From RGIG4140 sp045614025 (GTDB lineage: Bacteria; Pseudomonadota; Alphaproteobacteria; CAAHEQ01; UBA3637): a DNA stretch of 62,872 bases. Under the pieces are notes generated by a model, which saw nothing but the letters and a program-made list of their open reading frames with translations, ran no database searches and was not told the origin of the DNA. The stretch is taken from assembly GCA_045614025.1 (NCBI GenBank), contig JAZLCE010000002.1, positions 1 to 62,872 on the forward strand, read 5' to 3'. The position numbers and the translations under genes were made by a program. This document shows, piece by piece, positions 1 to 8,246 of this stretch; positions within the stretch are counted from its first letter, which is position 1, and each line of letters starts with the position of its first letter.

Positions 1-141
1 ATTTAAAGAAGCGCCGTCTTTAAAAGTAACAGCTCCTGTTCCAGTAATACCGCCATCAAGCGTTAAATCTCCTGAAACAGTGATTGTTCCTGTGTTATAA
101 ATATCATTAAGTTTATTGCCTGTTTTATTGCCTTTAAAGAT
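1..141. repeat. 141-bp exact inverted repeat shared with the right window end
   Basis: Bases 1-141 are the exact reverse complement of 62732-62872; the first mismatch is base 142 (A here, where identity would need G). Both autotransporter frames break at the same codon. An exact 141-base shared end is what a de Bruijn assembler using k=141 would leave where two paths enter one shared node, so this edge is probably an assembly break inside a repeated gene rather than a biological end. Confidence 0.9.
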
Positions 142-1509
142 ATTTGTTCCTTCAAATCCAATTGTGCCCTCGTTATATATTGCACCACCCAATGATTCAG
201 AGCCACCTGTTGCATAGTTGTCTGTAAATTCTGAATCCTTAATGCTTTCTATTGCACCACCATTCCAAATAGCACCACCTTGAGCTTTGCCATATTTACT
301 AATAGCATAATTATCTTTAAATTCACCGTTCAATGTTTTGATTGTTCCTGCTAAATTTTGAATAGCTCCACCGACTCCATGTCCTGAACCATCTTCAAGC
401 CCATCTCCTTGCGCATAATTTTTTTCAAATAATACATCAGTCATTTCTTTAATAAGTGAATTTCCGCTTGTTGCAATAGCGCCACCTCTGGCCTCACCAT
501 AGATATTTTTTGTGAAATTTTCTATAAATTGAACTTTTTTAATTTTTTCAATTGTGCCAATAGTTGTAGCGCCTGACTCTGTTAACATAATGGCCCCACC
601 ACGAGCAAATGTACTGGTATTAACATTTGCTTGTTCAATTTCAGTGCTGTTTCCTTTAAATAAAGAATCTGAAATTTCACCAATAAAATTATAGTTATCC
701 ATTGCTCCACCAGAAGCATGATTTGATTTATAAGTCTGATTTTGGCCAGGTTTATAACTTCTATTATTTATAAATTTTACATTTGAAATTTTATTAATAA
801 CGCTATATTCATTATTGTCAATAGCCGTTCCATGGCCGCCACCAGGTTGATTTTCAGTTGCCTGCATGGTGTTATCTTGAAAAACAACATTTTCAATTAA
901 ATCAATCTCCCCCTCATTATATATAATGGCACCATGTGGTGCACTTTGTTGAGTCAGAGAAAAATTATTTATGAAAGAGCTATCTTTAATTGTTTGAATT
1001 TTAGCACCATGAAAATTATTTAAAATACCACCCCATATATCTTGGGCTTTAAATGTGTTTATATTATTATTATTCCACTTCAATCCTGATAATTCAGTAA
1101 CAACCCCTTTGTTTTGCAGAACAGCTCCGCCTAACAAATAACCACCATCAAGTAAAAACTCATTTTTTTCTACAGTCATATTATTTATACTTAATGTGGC
1201 ATTATTTTGAATTAAATGAGCTTTGTTAACATCATGAGGAAGAAGACCTGCCGTATAACTATTACCTCCATATTCAAATTCCTGAGGAGTATTTGTCCAA
1301 GAAGAAATATTTTGAAGTGCAACAGATTGACCTGCTTGAATCGTCATCCAACCATCAATATTTTGAACGCCCGAAGCATCAAAAATAACATTTGCATCAG
1401 CTGTTCCTAAAGCATCTGTTAACCCTTGAAATGAAGTAACAGTTGTTGCATAAGTATTTAAAGAAAAAAGAAAACTTGTTGCAAAAAGTATTTTATAAAA
1501 ATTTTTCAT
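1..1509 (-). CDS. Pmp-like autotransporter, 5' part (left copy, truncated by window end)
   Basis: The open frame runs from the ATG at 1509 to the window edge without a stop (503 codons), behind a strong AGGGGG ribosome site. Residues 1-21 form a signal peptide ending NTYA. The visible passenger is built of irregular repeats with GGAI or GGAV blocks followed by FxxN (F-I-N-N, F-K-D-N, F-T-D-N), the hallmark of Chlamydia polymorphic-membrane-protein repeats that fold as a right-handed beta-helix. The C-terminal barrel would lie outside the window. It is a paralogue of the gene at 61313: signal peptide and first ~60 residues are nearly identical, the middle diverges, and the last visible 141 bases are identical. 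Role inferred as a surface-displayed adhesin. Transcription probably depends on the invertible segment at 1558-1700. Confidence 0.85.
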   Translation of the reverse strand, partial: MKNFYKILFATSFLFSLNTYATTVTSFQGLTDALGTADANVIFDASGVQNIDGWMTIQAGQSVALQNISSWTNTPQEFEYGGNSYTAGLLPHDVNKAHLIQNNATLSINNMTVEKNEFLLDGGYLLGGAVLQNKGVVTELSGLKWNNNNINTFKAQDIWGGILNNFHGAKIQTIKDSSFINNFSLTQQSAPHGAIIYNEGEIDLIENVVFQDNTMQATENQPGGGHGTAIDNNEYSVINKISNVKFINNRSYKPGQNQTYKSNHASGGAMDNYNFIGEISDSLFKGNSTEIEQANVNTSTFARGGAIMLTESGATTIGTIEKIKKVQFIENFTKNIYGEARGGAIATSGNSLIKEMTDVLFEKNYAQGDGLEDGSGHGVGGAIQNLAGTIKTLNGEFKDNYAISKYGKAQGGAIWNGGAIESIKDSEFTDNYATGGSESLGGAIYNEGTIGFEGTNIFKGNKTGNKLNDIYNTGTITVSGDLTLDGGITGTGAVTFKDGASLN

Positions 1510-1557
1510 AGATCCCCCTAAAAAAATACATATTACTCTATGTTTAACTGGATAGCA

Positions 1558-1700
1558 TAAAGGAACGTTTATATTCACCACTCATTTTTTCTTTTTTTAA
1601 AAAAAATAAAAATAAAAATTTTCTTTAAATTCAACTTAAAAGGAAAAATGTTTTTATTCAGATTAATAATAAAAAAGTGGTTGATTTAAACGTTCCTTTA
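1558..1700. promoter_or_regulatory. Putative invertible promoter segment (left locus)
   Basis: A perfect 14-bp inverted repeat (TAAAGGAACGTTTA at 1558-1571 and TAAACGTTCCTTTA at 1687-1700) flanks a 115-bp AT-rich core just upstream of the left autotransporter. The homologous segment at 61128-61264 has the same repeats and a recognisably similar core. Read toward its gene, this copy begins AAATCAACCACTTTT and ends GAGTGGTGAATA, whereas the right copy has the corresponding ends swapped. The two are therefore in opposite orientation relative to their genes, as expected for a DNA-invertase substrate. The serine recombinase at 60482-61084 is the likely enzyme (inference). Confidence 0.75.
1606..1634 (-). 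promoter_or_regulatory. Candidate promoter inside invertible segment, pointing at the left autotransporter
   Basis: On the minus strand TTGAAT (1629-1634) and TTTTAT (1606-1611) are separated by 17 bases. In the homologous right segment the aligned position holds TTGATT-N17-TAAATT. Conservation of both hexamers and spacing between otherwise diverged cores supports a promoter. Here it faces the autotransporter, so this locus is predicted ON. AT-rich sequence makes chance matches common, so the call is tentative. Confidence 0.45.
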
Positions 1701-1782
1701 ATGAGTTCATTTTTTTTGTTAAGAAGAGTAGGGTTAATCTTATTATAAAAAAAACATAACTTTTTCACATCTATATTTATAC

Positions 1783-1811
1783 TTGATTTTTTAGATTGAG
1801 AAAGATATAGT
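1783..1811 (+). promoter_or_regulatory. Promoter of the mla-radA operon
   Basis: TTGATT (1783-1788) and TATAGT (1806-1811) are 17 bases apart and lie 38 bases upstream of the mlaE start. This is the only convincing sigma70-type pair in the 1701-1848 intergenic stretch and would serve the co-directional genes to rlmH. Confidence 0.6.
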
Positions 1812-1848
1812 GAACAAAGAGTAAACTATTTAATTAAGGTTTAAAATT

Positions 1849-2667
1849 ATGGGAAAAAAATCTGAAACAAATATACCTGTTGTTACCCCATTTATTGAAT
1901 TTGTGAATAAATTAGGGAGAGTTGTCTTGGCATTTTTTAGAAGTGCTGGTTCATTAGGGATTTTTGCTGCTGAAACAATTTATCATTGCATAACGCCACC
2001 TCTTTATTTTAAAGTTCTTTTAAGACAACTTGTTGAAATAGGTTTTTATTCTTTGCCTGTGGTTGCTTTAACAACATTATTTTCTGGTATGGTCATTGCC
2101 CTTCAAACATACAGTGGATTTTCTCAATTTTCAGCTGAAGGCGCCGTTTCTTTAGTTGTTTTGGTTGCTGTTACAAGAGAATTGGCTCCTGTGATGGCTG
2201 GGCTTATGGTTGCTGGCCGTATTGGGGCAGCTATGGCGGCTGAAATTGGAACAATGAGGGTTACTGAACAAATTGATGCACTTTCAACTTTATCAACAAA
2301 TCCAATAAAATATTTAATAGTTCCCCGCGTGATTGCTGGTGTTCTTATGCTTCCTGTTTTGGTTTTAATCGGGGATATTATTGGTATTTGTGGTGGATAT
2401 ATGATAGGTGTTTCAAAATTGGATTTTAACGCAACAACTTATCTTGTAAGTACTTGGGAATATTTGAAACCAATGGATGTGATTTCTGGATTAACAAAAG
2501 CAGCCGTATTTGGGTTTATTATCACCTTGCTTGGATGTTACAATGGTTTTAATTCAAAAGGTGGTGCACAAGGTGTTGGACAAGCAACAACAAATGCCGT
2601 TGTTTCTTCAAGTATTTTAATTTTAATTTTCAATTATATTTTAACAGAAGTTTTCTTCGCTGTTTAG
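1849..2667 (+). CDS. mlaE: MlaE-family ABC transporter permease
   Basis: A 272-residue inner-membrane permease of the MlaE/YrbE family, the membrane subunit of the ABC system that moves phospholipids between inner and outer membranes. The family core ELAPVMAGLMVAGRIGAA lies at residues 111-128, followed by the EIGTMRVTEQIDAL block at 132-145. Hydrophobic helices cover about 65-90, 98-130, 155-187 and 215-268. It is first in a run with the matching ATPase gene 10 bases downstream. No MlaD or MlaC gene follows, so the substrate-binding MCE part must be encoded elsewhere. Confidence 0.93.
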   Translation: MGKKSETNIPVVTPFIEFVNKLGRVVLAFFRSAGSLGIFAAETIYHCITPPLYFKVLLRQLVEIGFYSLPVVALTTLFSGMVIALQTYSGFSQFSAEGAVSLVVLVAVTRELAPVMAGLMVAGRIGAAMAAEIGTMRVTEQIDALSTLSTNPIKYLIVPRVIAGVLMLPVLVLIGDIIGICGGYMIGVSKLDFNATTYLVSTWEYLKPMDVISGLTKAAVFGFIITLLGCYNGFNSKGGAQGVGQATTNAVVSSSILILIFNYILTEVFFAV

Positions 2668-2677
2668 GGATAAAAAG

Positions 2678-3466
2678 ATGGCTGAAACAAAAGAGCAAAT
2701 AAAATTAAAATTAGTTAATGTTCATAAATCTTTTGGAAATAAAAAGGTTTTATCCGGTGTTGATTTGGAAATTAAAAAAGGCGAATCACTGGTGATTATT
2801 GGTGGATCTGGAACGGGTAAATCTGTTACATTAAAATGCATTTTGGGTCTTTTAAATCCAGATAAAGGATATGTTGAAATTGATGGAAAACGATTAGATA
2901 AAATTTCAAAAAAAGAACAAGAAAAAGTGCGTTCACAAATTGGTATGCTTTTTCAAAGTGGTGCTTTATTTGATAGTTTAAATGTTTGGGAAAATGTTTC
3001 TTTTCAGCTGCTTCAAAATAAAAAAATAGATAGTGAAAAAGCAAAAAAATTAGCCATTAAAAAGTTGGCACAAGTGGGTTTGCCAAAACAGGTTGCTGAT
3101 GTTTATCCCGCAGATTTATCTGGAGGGATGAAAAAGCGGGTTGGTCTTGCAAGAGCAATTGCAAATAATCCAAATATCATCTTTTTTGATGAGCCAACAA
3201 CGGGTCTTGACCCTATTATGTCTGACGTAATTAATGATTTAATTGTTTCTTGTGTAAAAACATTGGGGGCAACAGCATTAACAATTACACACGACATGGC
3301 TTCAGCCCGAAAAATTGCAGATAGAATTGCAATGCTTTATGAAGGAGAAATTATTTGGGTTGGCACAGTGAAGGAGTTGGATAAAACAAAGAATCCTTAT
3401 GTGCGCCAATTTGTTGCCGGCAGCTCAAAAGGCCCGATTTTTGTTGAAGGAAAAGAGGCTGAATAA
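2678..3466 (+). CDS. mlaF: MlaF-type ABC transporter ATP-binding protein
   Basis: The 262-residue ATPase partner of the preceding permease. Walker A GGSGTGKS is at residues 42-49, a Q-loop region near 93, signature LSGGM at 147-151 and Walker B IIFFDEP at 167-173, followed by the H-loop in LTITHDM. The FQSGALFDSLNVWENV stretch is typical of the MlaF/Ttg2A subgroup. The stop overlaps the ATG of radA (TAATG), suggesting translational coupling within the operon. Confidence 0.93.
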   Translation: MAETKEQIKLKLVNVHKSFGNKKVLSGVDLEIKKGESLVIIGGSGTGKSVTLKCILGLLNPDKGYVEIDGKRLDKISKKEQEKVRSQIGMLFQSGALFDSLNVWENVSFQLLQNKKIDSEKAKKLAIKKLAQVGLPKQVADVYPADLSGGMKKRVGLARAIANNPNIIFFDEPTTGLDPIMSDVINDLIVSCVKTLGATALTITHDMASARKIADRIAMLYEGEIIWVGTVKELDKTKNPYVRQFVAGSSKGPIFVEGKEAE

Positions 3467-4848
3467 TGGCAAAAAAAACTTCTCAATTTGTATGCCAAAA
3501 TTGTGGAACTGTTTATCCAAGATGGACTGGTAAATGCGAAGCTTGTGGGGAATGGAACACGATATCAGAAGAAGCGTTACCGCAAAAAGAAATTAAAACG
3601 GCAACAGGTGGAGTTGGCGGCAAAAAAATAGAATTTTCGGATTTAAGTGGTGCGCCAGAAATCGTTTTTCGCCTTAAATCAAATATTCAAGAGTTAGATC
3701 GGGTTTGTGGTTCAGGATTGGTTCCGGGTTCCGTGATTTTGGTTGGCGGTGATCCAGGTATTGGAAAATCAACATTATTATTACAAACAGTTGCAAATTT
3801 ATCTGGTGGGGTGAATAAAGAGGGTGCTCCAATTAAGTGCGTTTATATCTCTGGAGAAGAATCAACGGATCAAGTGCGTTTACGTGCCATGCGCTTGGGG
3901 CTTTCAAAAGCACCAGTTGATTTAGCAAGCAGTATTAGTGTTAGGGATATTGTTGCTTCATTAGATGTTGATGATGCTCCTGATGTGGTTGTTATCGATT
4001 CCATTCAAACCATGTATACGGATACATTAGATTCAGCACCTGGAACGGTGGGGCAGGTTAGAGCAGCTGGGCATGAGTTGATCAGGTTGGCCAAACGAAG
4101 AAATTTTGTTTTATTTTTAGTTGGTCATGTTACAAAAGAAGGAACATTGGCTGGTCCTAGAGTTTTAGAGCATATGGTGGATACAGTTCTTTATTTTGAG
4201 GGGGATCGTGGCCATCATTTCAGAATTTTGCGTTCTGTTAAAAACCGTTTTGGAGCAACAGATGAAATTGGCGTTTTTGAAATGCGCGAATCTGGATTAT
4301 CTGAAGTTCCAAATCCATCTGCATTATTTTTAGCTGAACGGAGAGGAAATATAGCAGGCAGTTGTGTTTTTGCAGGGATTGAGGGGTCAAGGCCTTTATT
4401 GGTTGAAATTCAAGCATTGGTTGCGCCACAAGCTGGTTCCGCGCCACGGCGTGCTGTTGTTGGGTGGGATAGTAATCGCCTTTCAATGATTTTGGCAGTG
4501 CTTGAGGCCAGATGTGGTGTTACGTTAGCAGGGAAAGATGTTTTTTTAAATGTTGCTGGTGGGTTAAAAATAACAGAGCCAGCTTGTGATTTGGCAGTTG
4601 CAAGTGCGGTCGTTTCAGCGCTTGTGCAAAAACCAATGCCAGCAGATATGGTTATTTTTGGAGAAATAGGTTTATCTGGAGAAATAAGGAATGTTCCACA
4701 ACCTGATTTAAGATTAAAAGAGGCCTCAAAGCTTGGTTTTGAAAAAGCGCTTGTTCCCCCAGAAAGGAAAAAAACTAAAAAATCGCCAGATTTAAGAATA
4801 ACCGAAATTGGTCACTTAAAAACATTGATTGACTCATTTCAAGGATAG
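3466..4848 (+). CDS. radA: DNA repair protein RadA (Sms)
   Basis: A 460-residue RecA-related helicase that promotes branch migration during recombinational repair. A four-cysteine zinc finger (C10, C13, C24, C27) opens the protein; Walker A GGDPGIGKST is near residues 94-103; the RadA-specific KNRFG motif follows near 255; the C-terminal third is the Lon-protease-like domain. Length matches the family. It overlaps the mlaF stop by one base and is followed by cvpA after 9 bases, the radA-cvpA order also seen in other alphaproteobacteria. Confidence 0.96.
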   Translation: MAKKTSQFVCQNCGTVYPRWTGKCEACGEWNTISEEALPQKEIKTATGGVGGKKIEFSDLSGAPEIVFRLKSNIQELDRVCGSGLVPGSVILVGGDPGIGKSTLLLQTVANLSGGVNKEGAPIKCVYISGEESTDQVRLRAMRLGLSKAPVDLASSISVRDIVASLDVDDAPDVVVIDSIQTMYTDTLDSAPGTVGQVRAAGHELIRLAKRRNFVLFLVGHVTKEGTLAGPRVLEHMVDTVLYFEGDRGHHFRILRSVKNRFGATDEIGVFEMRESGLSEVPNPSALFLAERRGNIAGSCVFAGIEGSRPLLVEIQALVAPQAGSAPRRAVVGWDSNRLSMILAVLEARCGVTLAGKDVFLNVAGGLKITEPACDLAVASAVVSALVQKPMPADMVIFGEIGLSGEIRNVPQPDLRLKEASKLGFEKALVPPERKKTKKSPDLRITEIGHLKTLIDSFQG

Positions 4849-4857
4849 GAGAAAAAA

Positions 4858-5637
4858 ATGGTTATAGGAATTATAGATATCATTGTGATGATTACATTGG
4901 TTTTATCAATTTTATTTGCTCTTTACCGAGGACTTGTTTGCGAATTGCTTTGTATTTCCTCTTGGATTTTAGCCGGTATTGGTGCTTTATATGGATTTGT
5001 TCCTATGAAAAGTTTATTGAGCGGTGTTTTTAGCAATGAAATTGTGGCAGGAGTTGTTGGTTCTGCAACAGTGGCTCTTTTAATTCTTGTTGTGATGACG
5101 ATTATTAATTCCCAAATCACTAAACGGTTACGCAATAGTTCATTAAGTGGATTGGATAGAATTTTGGGAATCGTTTTTGGTGGGTTAAGAGCTGCTTTAT
5201 TGCTTTCCCTTTTGTATGTTGGCGTTTCAATGATTTTATCTGAAAAACAAATGTCTGATATTGAAAAAGAAAATAAATCCGTTGTTTATATTAAAAAAAC
5301 AGTTGGTATGCTAGAATATTTTGTTCCTGAAAGCGTGTTAAACGATTTAAAAGTAAAAAAAGACGTGACAATTGAACAAGAACAACCAAAAATTGGAACT
5401 CAACTTAAAAACCAACCTCGTCCGCAAAATACGGATAAGAAAGCTTTAGATTCATTGATTAAAGAAGTTAAAAAAGACGTGAATAAAAAAGCTGAAACAG
5501 TGAAAGAAGAAGTGAAAAAAGAAGTGGTCAATGAAGTAAAAAAAGCAATTGAACCTGTTAAGGTAGAGCAGGTTGATTATAAGCAAACAGAGCGCGATTC
5601 ATTGGATATTATGGTTGAAGCTATTGCGGGAGAATAA
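4858..5637 (+). CDS. cvpA: CvpA-family membrane protein with charged C-terminal tail
   Basis: The first ~130 residues form four hydrophobic helices in the CvpA (colicin V production) pattern, including the SGLDRILGIVFGGLRA block. The remaining ~110 residues are lysine/glutamate rich with heptad-like EVKKDV/EVKKEV repeats, probably a coiled or disordered cytoplasmic extension that makes this protein (259 aa) longer than the usual ~165-190 aa. GGAG-like ribosome site before the ATG; 2 bases separate it from the next gene. Confidence 0.85.
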   Translation: MVIGIIDIIVMITLVLSILFALYRGLVCELLCISSWILAGIGALYGFVPMKSLLSGVFSNEIVAGVVGSATVALLILVVMTIINSQITKRLRNSSLSGLDRILGIVFGGLRAALLLSLLYVGVSMILSEKQMSDIEKENKSVVYIKKTVGMLEYFVPESVLNDLKVKKDVTIEQEQPKIGTQLKNQPRPQNTDKKALDSLIKEVKKDVNKKAETVKEEVKKEVVNEVKKAIEPVKVEQVDYKQTERDSLDIMVEAIAGE

Positions 5638-5639
5638 AT

Positions 5640-6065
5640 ATGTTGAAAAGAAAAGTGACTCCTAAAAAATTAATTAAAGCCGCTCAAGATTTATTGAAAA
5701 AAAGATATCAAAAAGACGGGCATCATTTTGTTGTTGCTGCCGCACTTGTAACTGAAAGTGGAAATGTTTATGCAGCATTGCATTTAGGAACAACGCAACC
5801 TTCTATTGCAACATGTGCTGAAATTATCACAATTGGTCATGCAGCAACAGCTGAAAAAGACATGAAGGTTAAAATGATTGTTGCCGTTCGAGATGAGGAT
5901 GGTTACGTGATTTCTCCTTGTGGAAAATGCAGAGAATATATCGCTGATTATGGTCCTGATGCCGAGGTAATTATGCCAGCGGATAATAAAGATGGATTTG
6001 AAGTTGTTTCTATTTGGGATTTAATTCCAAATAAGTATAAAAAACGAGAATGCTCATGCAAATAA
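5640..6065 (+). CDS. Cytidine deaminase-family protein
   Basis: A 141-residue small deaminase with the zinc signature C-A-E near residue 60 and PCGKC near 98, as in homotetrameric cytidine deaminases and blasticidin-S-deaminase-like proteins. The glutamate of CAE would act as proton shuttle and the three cysteines bind zinc. Substrate is probably free cytidine or a related nucleoside, but the subgroup cannot be fixed by eye. It ends inside the start of rlmH, indicating coupling. Confidence 0.8.
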   Translation: MLKRKVTPKKLIKAAQDLLKKRYQKDGHHFVVAAALVTESGNVYAALHLGTTQPSIATCAEIITIGHAATAEKDMKVKMIVAVRDEDGYVISPCGKCREYIADYGPDAEVIMPADNKDGFEVVSIWDLIPNKYKKRECSCK

Positions 6066-6517
6066 TTGTTTCTGCTATTGGAAAACTTAAGAAAAACACC
6101 CCAGAAGATGAGTTGATTCAAGATTATTTAAAAAAAACAAAATGGATGGTGTCAATTAAGGAATTTGAAGAAAAAAGAGCTTTGCCAGTTGATCAATTAA
6201 AAGAAGCTGAATCAAATTTATTGCTTTCAAGTGTTCCTGCTGGTGGTAAAATCATTGCTCTTGATGAGAAAGGAAAAACACCTTCGTCAAGGGAATTTGC
6301 AGAACTTTTGCGTAAATGGATAGATGAGGGGGCTCAAAGCATTTCTTTTTTAATCGGTGGTGCAAATGGGCATTCTGATATTTTAAAAGACAAAGCTGAT
6401 TATAAACTTTCTTTTGGACGGATGACGCTTCCTCATATGTTGGCTCGGGTTGTTTTAGCAGAGCAAATTTATCGTGCTAAAACGATTTTAGATGGGCATC
6501 CATATCATAAAGATTAA
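6056..6517 (+). CDS. rlmH: 23S rRNA pseudouridine-1915 N3-methyltransferase RlmH
   Basis: A SPOUT methyltransferase that methylates pseudouridine 1915 in helix 69 of 23S rRNA. The SAM-binding trefoil motifs are clear: LDEKGKTPSSREFA, FLIGGANGHS and the C-terminal FGRMTLPHMLARVVLAEQIYRA, with the invariant ending GHPYHKD. Two in-frame ATGs lie at 6050 and 6056; the second gives the MQIIVSAIGK start that matches the family. The gene overlaps the deaminase stop and is the last of the mlaE operon. Confidence 0.95.
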   Translation: MQIIVSAIGKLKKNTPEDELIQDYLKKTKWMVSIKEFEEKRALPVDQLKEAESNLLLSSVPAGGKIIALDEKGKTPSSREFAELLRKWIDEGAQSISFLIGGANGHSDILKDKADYKLSFGRMTLPHMLARVVLAEQIYRAKTILDGHPYHKD

Positions 6518-6546
6518 AGTTTTTAGGGTAGATAATTAAAAATTTG

Positions 6547-6575
6547 TTGACAACTATTCCAAAAATTGATAGGAT
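6547..6575 (+). promoter_or_regulatory. tRNA-Ser promoter
   Basis: Consensus TTGACA at 6547-6552 and TAGGAT at 6570-6575, 17 bases apart, end 13 bases before the tRNA 5' end. Confidence 0.7.
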
Positions 6576-6588
6576 AGGTTATCACTTT

Positions 6589-6675
6589 GGAGAGTTGGCA
6601 GAGTGGTAATGCAGCGGATTGCTAATCCGTCATCATGAAAATGATGCACAGGTTCGAGTCCTGTACTCTCCGCCA
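6589..6675 (+). tRNA. tRNA-Ser(GCT)
   Basis: An 87-nt class II tRNA with acceptor GGAGAGT/ACTCTCC, anticodon loop TTGCTAA (anticodon GCT), a long variable arm (CATCATGAAAATGATG), GGTTCGAGTCC T-arm and encoded CCA. Confidence 0.95.
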
Positions 6676-6681
6676 TTAAAA

Positions 6682-6706
6682 ACCGTCAGAAATGACGGTT
6701 TTTTTT
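6682..6706 (+). terminator. Terminator after tRNA-Ser
   Basis: ACCGTCA/TGACGGT stem with a GAAA-type loop followed by eight Ts, starting 6 bases after the tRNA CCA. Confidence 0.9.
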
Positions 6707-6709
6707 ATG

Positions 6710-6968
6710 GGAAATGTTTTTATAATTAGAAATTTAACCTAATGTGATGCAAGAAAATAATGTTAGGTTACTTAAAAAATATGGAAGAATCTTTAATTTT
6801 TTTTATTATAAATAAAAGATATAATTTATGTGTTAAAAGCAAAAAATAATATATCATTTAAAATGAAGATATTTGCTTGTATTAATGTAAAAAAAATGAT
6901 ATATTGTTTTTGAACGTTTTTTATGAAAAGAAAAAATGAGAATATTAACGAATAATTTATTAACTTCA
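6710..6968. other. Intergenic stretch without a recognisable gene
   Basis: AT-rich, no ORF of note. It contains an 8-bp inverted repeat (TAACCTAA 6735-6742, TTAGGTTA 6763-6770). Together with the hairpin at 6969-7007 it could be the leader of the following gene or encode a small RNA; nothing more can be supported. Confidence 0.4.
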
Positions 6969-7007
6969 AAAAAGCTCTCTTTGTTAAGGGAGCTTTTTAC
7001 TTTTTTT
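6969..7007 (+). terminator. Terminator-like hairpin directly before the 7019 gene
   Basis: AAAAAGCTC and GAGCTTTTT arms (6969-6998), then AC and seven Ts ending 3 bases before the AAGGAGG ribosome site of the next gene. No gene ends just upstream on this strand, so it is either an attenuator in the leader or the 3' end of an unannotated small RNA. Confidence 0.6.
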
Positions 7008-7018
7008 AAGGAGGAAAG

Positions 7019-8203
7019 ATGAGTTTAGAACGGCGATTTGTTGGAGCATCAGTTTATGGATTAAGAATGCCAATTATTCAGCAAGGAGATGATATTGCTG
7101 AAATGATTTCAGATACATTAATAGATGCTGGGTGTTCATCATATCAACCAATTGAATTGAATAATCGCGATATTTTAGGAATCACCGAATCTTTTTTAGC
7201 GCGTTCTCAAGGAAATTATATTACTTTAGATGATATTTCTGATGATGTGACGGATAAATTCCCAACAGGAGATGTTGCTGTTGCCTTCCCAATATTATCC
7301 AGAAACCGCTTTGCAAAGGTTTTAGAAGGAATTGCAAAGGGCGTGAATGGAAAACTTTATGTTTGTTTATCTTATCCATCAGATGAGGTTGGAAATGCTT
7401 TAATGGATGAAGATGATTTATATAATTTAAATATAAATCCTTATTCAGATGTATTAACAAAAAAAGAGTTTCGCGATAAAGTTGGCACATATTTACACCC
7501 AATAACAAAAACAGATTATTTAGAACTTTATCAAAGTATTTCTGATAAAATTGAAATTATTTTATTAAATAATCCGAAAGATATTTTAAAATTAACAAAT
7601 CAAATTATTGTTGCAAGTATTCATACTCGTTATCGCCATAAAAAAATGCTTTCAGATTTGGGGGCAAATGTAATTACGCTTGAAGAAATTTGTTGCACCC
7701 CGGCAGAATCGCATGGGTGGAGCGAATTTGGGTTGCTTGGGTCAAATTATGCAGATTCAAATCGTTTAAAACTTTTTCCAAGAGATGCTGAAAATTTTTG
7801 CAATTATTTGCAAAAATTAATTTTGGCAAAAACAGGAAAAACAATTGAAGTGATGATATATGGAGATGGAGGATTTAAATGCCCAAAAACAAAGATTTGG
7901 GAGTTCGCTGATCCCGTTGTTTCTCCCGGTTTTACAAGTGGATTAAAAGGAATGCCAAATGAAGTGAAAATCAAAGCTGTTGCTGATAACAATGGTGGTG
8001 ATTTGAATGAAGCTGTTAAATCAGCAATCGAAGAAAAGAAAAAAGGAAATGACTCATATTCTCTTGGAACAACACCGCGTCAAATCACTGATTTGGTTGG
8101 TTCTCTTTGCGATTTAACAACGGGATCAGGAGATAAAGGAACACCCGTTGTGTTAATTAAAGGTTATTTTGATGATTATTTAAAAGGAATTCCAACAGAA
8201 TAA
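7019..8203 (+). CDS. Coenzyme F420-0:L-glutamate ligase-like (CofE-like) protein
   Basis: A 394-residue protein resembling the CofE-like group found in bacteria that do not make F420. Recognisable blocks are RLPI-like GLRMPIIQQGDD, the ILGITESFLARSQGNY segment (about 48-66), FPILSRNRF, LSYPSDEVGN, EVMIYGDGGFK, FADPVVSPGFTSGL and the C-terminal LTTGSGDKGTPVVLI. In true CofE these bind GTP/metal and add glutamate to F420-0; no other F420 gene is in this window, so the real substrate is unknown. Excellent AAGGAGG ribosome site and a terminator on both sides mark it as a single-gene unit. Confidence 0.72.
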   Translation: MSLERRFVGASVYGLRMPIIQQGDDIAEMISDTLIDAGCSSYQPIELNNRDILGITESFLARSQGNYITLDDISDDVTDKFPTGDVAVAFPILSRNRFAKVLEGIAKGVNGKLYVCLSYPSDEVGNALMDEDDLYNLNINPYSDVLTKKEFRDKVGTYLHPITKTDYLELYQSISDKIEIILLNNPKDILKLTNQIIVASIHTRYRHKKMLSDLGANVITLEEICCTPAESHGWSEFGLLGSNYADSNRLKLFPRDAENFCNYLQKLILAKTGKTIEVMIYGDGGFKCPKTKIWEFADPVVSPGFTSGLKGMPNEVKIKAVADNNGGDLNEAVKSAIEEKKKGNDSYSLGTTPRQITDLVGSLCDLTTGSGDKGTPVVLIKGYFDDYLKGIPTE

Positions 8204-8204
8204 G

Positions 8205-8232
8205 AAAAGGGGGGGTAACTCCTCCCTTTTTT
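8205..8232 (+). terminator. Terminator after the CofE-like gene
   Basis: AAAGGGGGGG and TCCTCCCTTT arms around a TAAC loop, ending in a run of Ts. Confidence 0.85.
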
Positions 8233-8246
8233 AAGGATATAATAAA

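Noticed and set aside
1216..1410. Plus-strand frame of 64 codons in the left autotransporter
   Set aside because: Antisense shadow of a long minus-strand coding region with signal peptide and repeats; no ribosome site.
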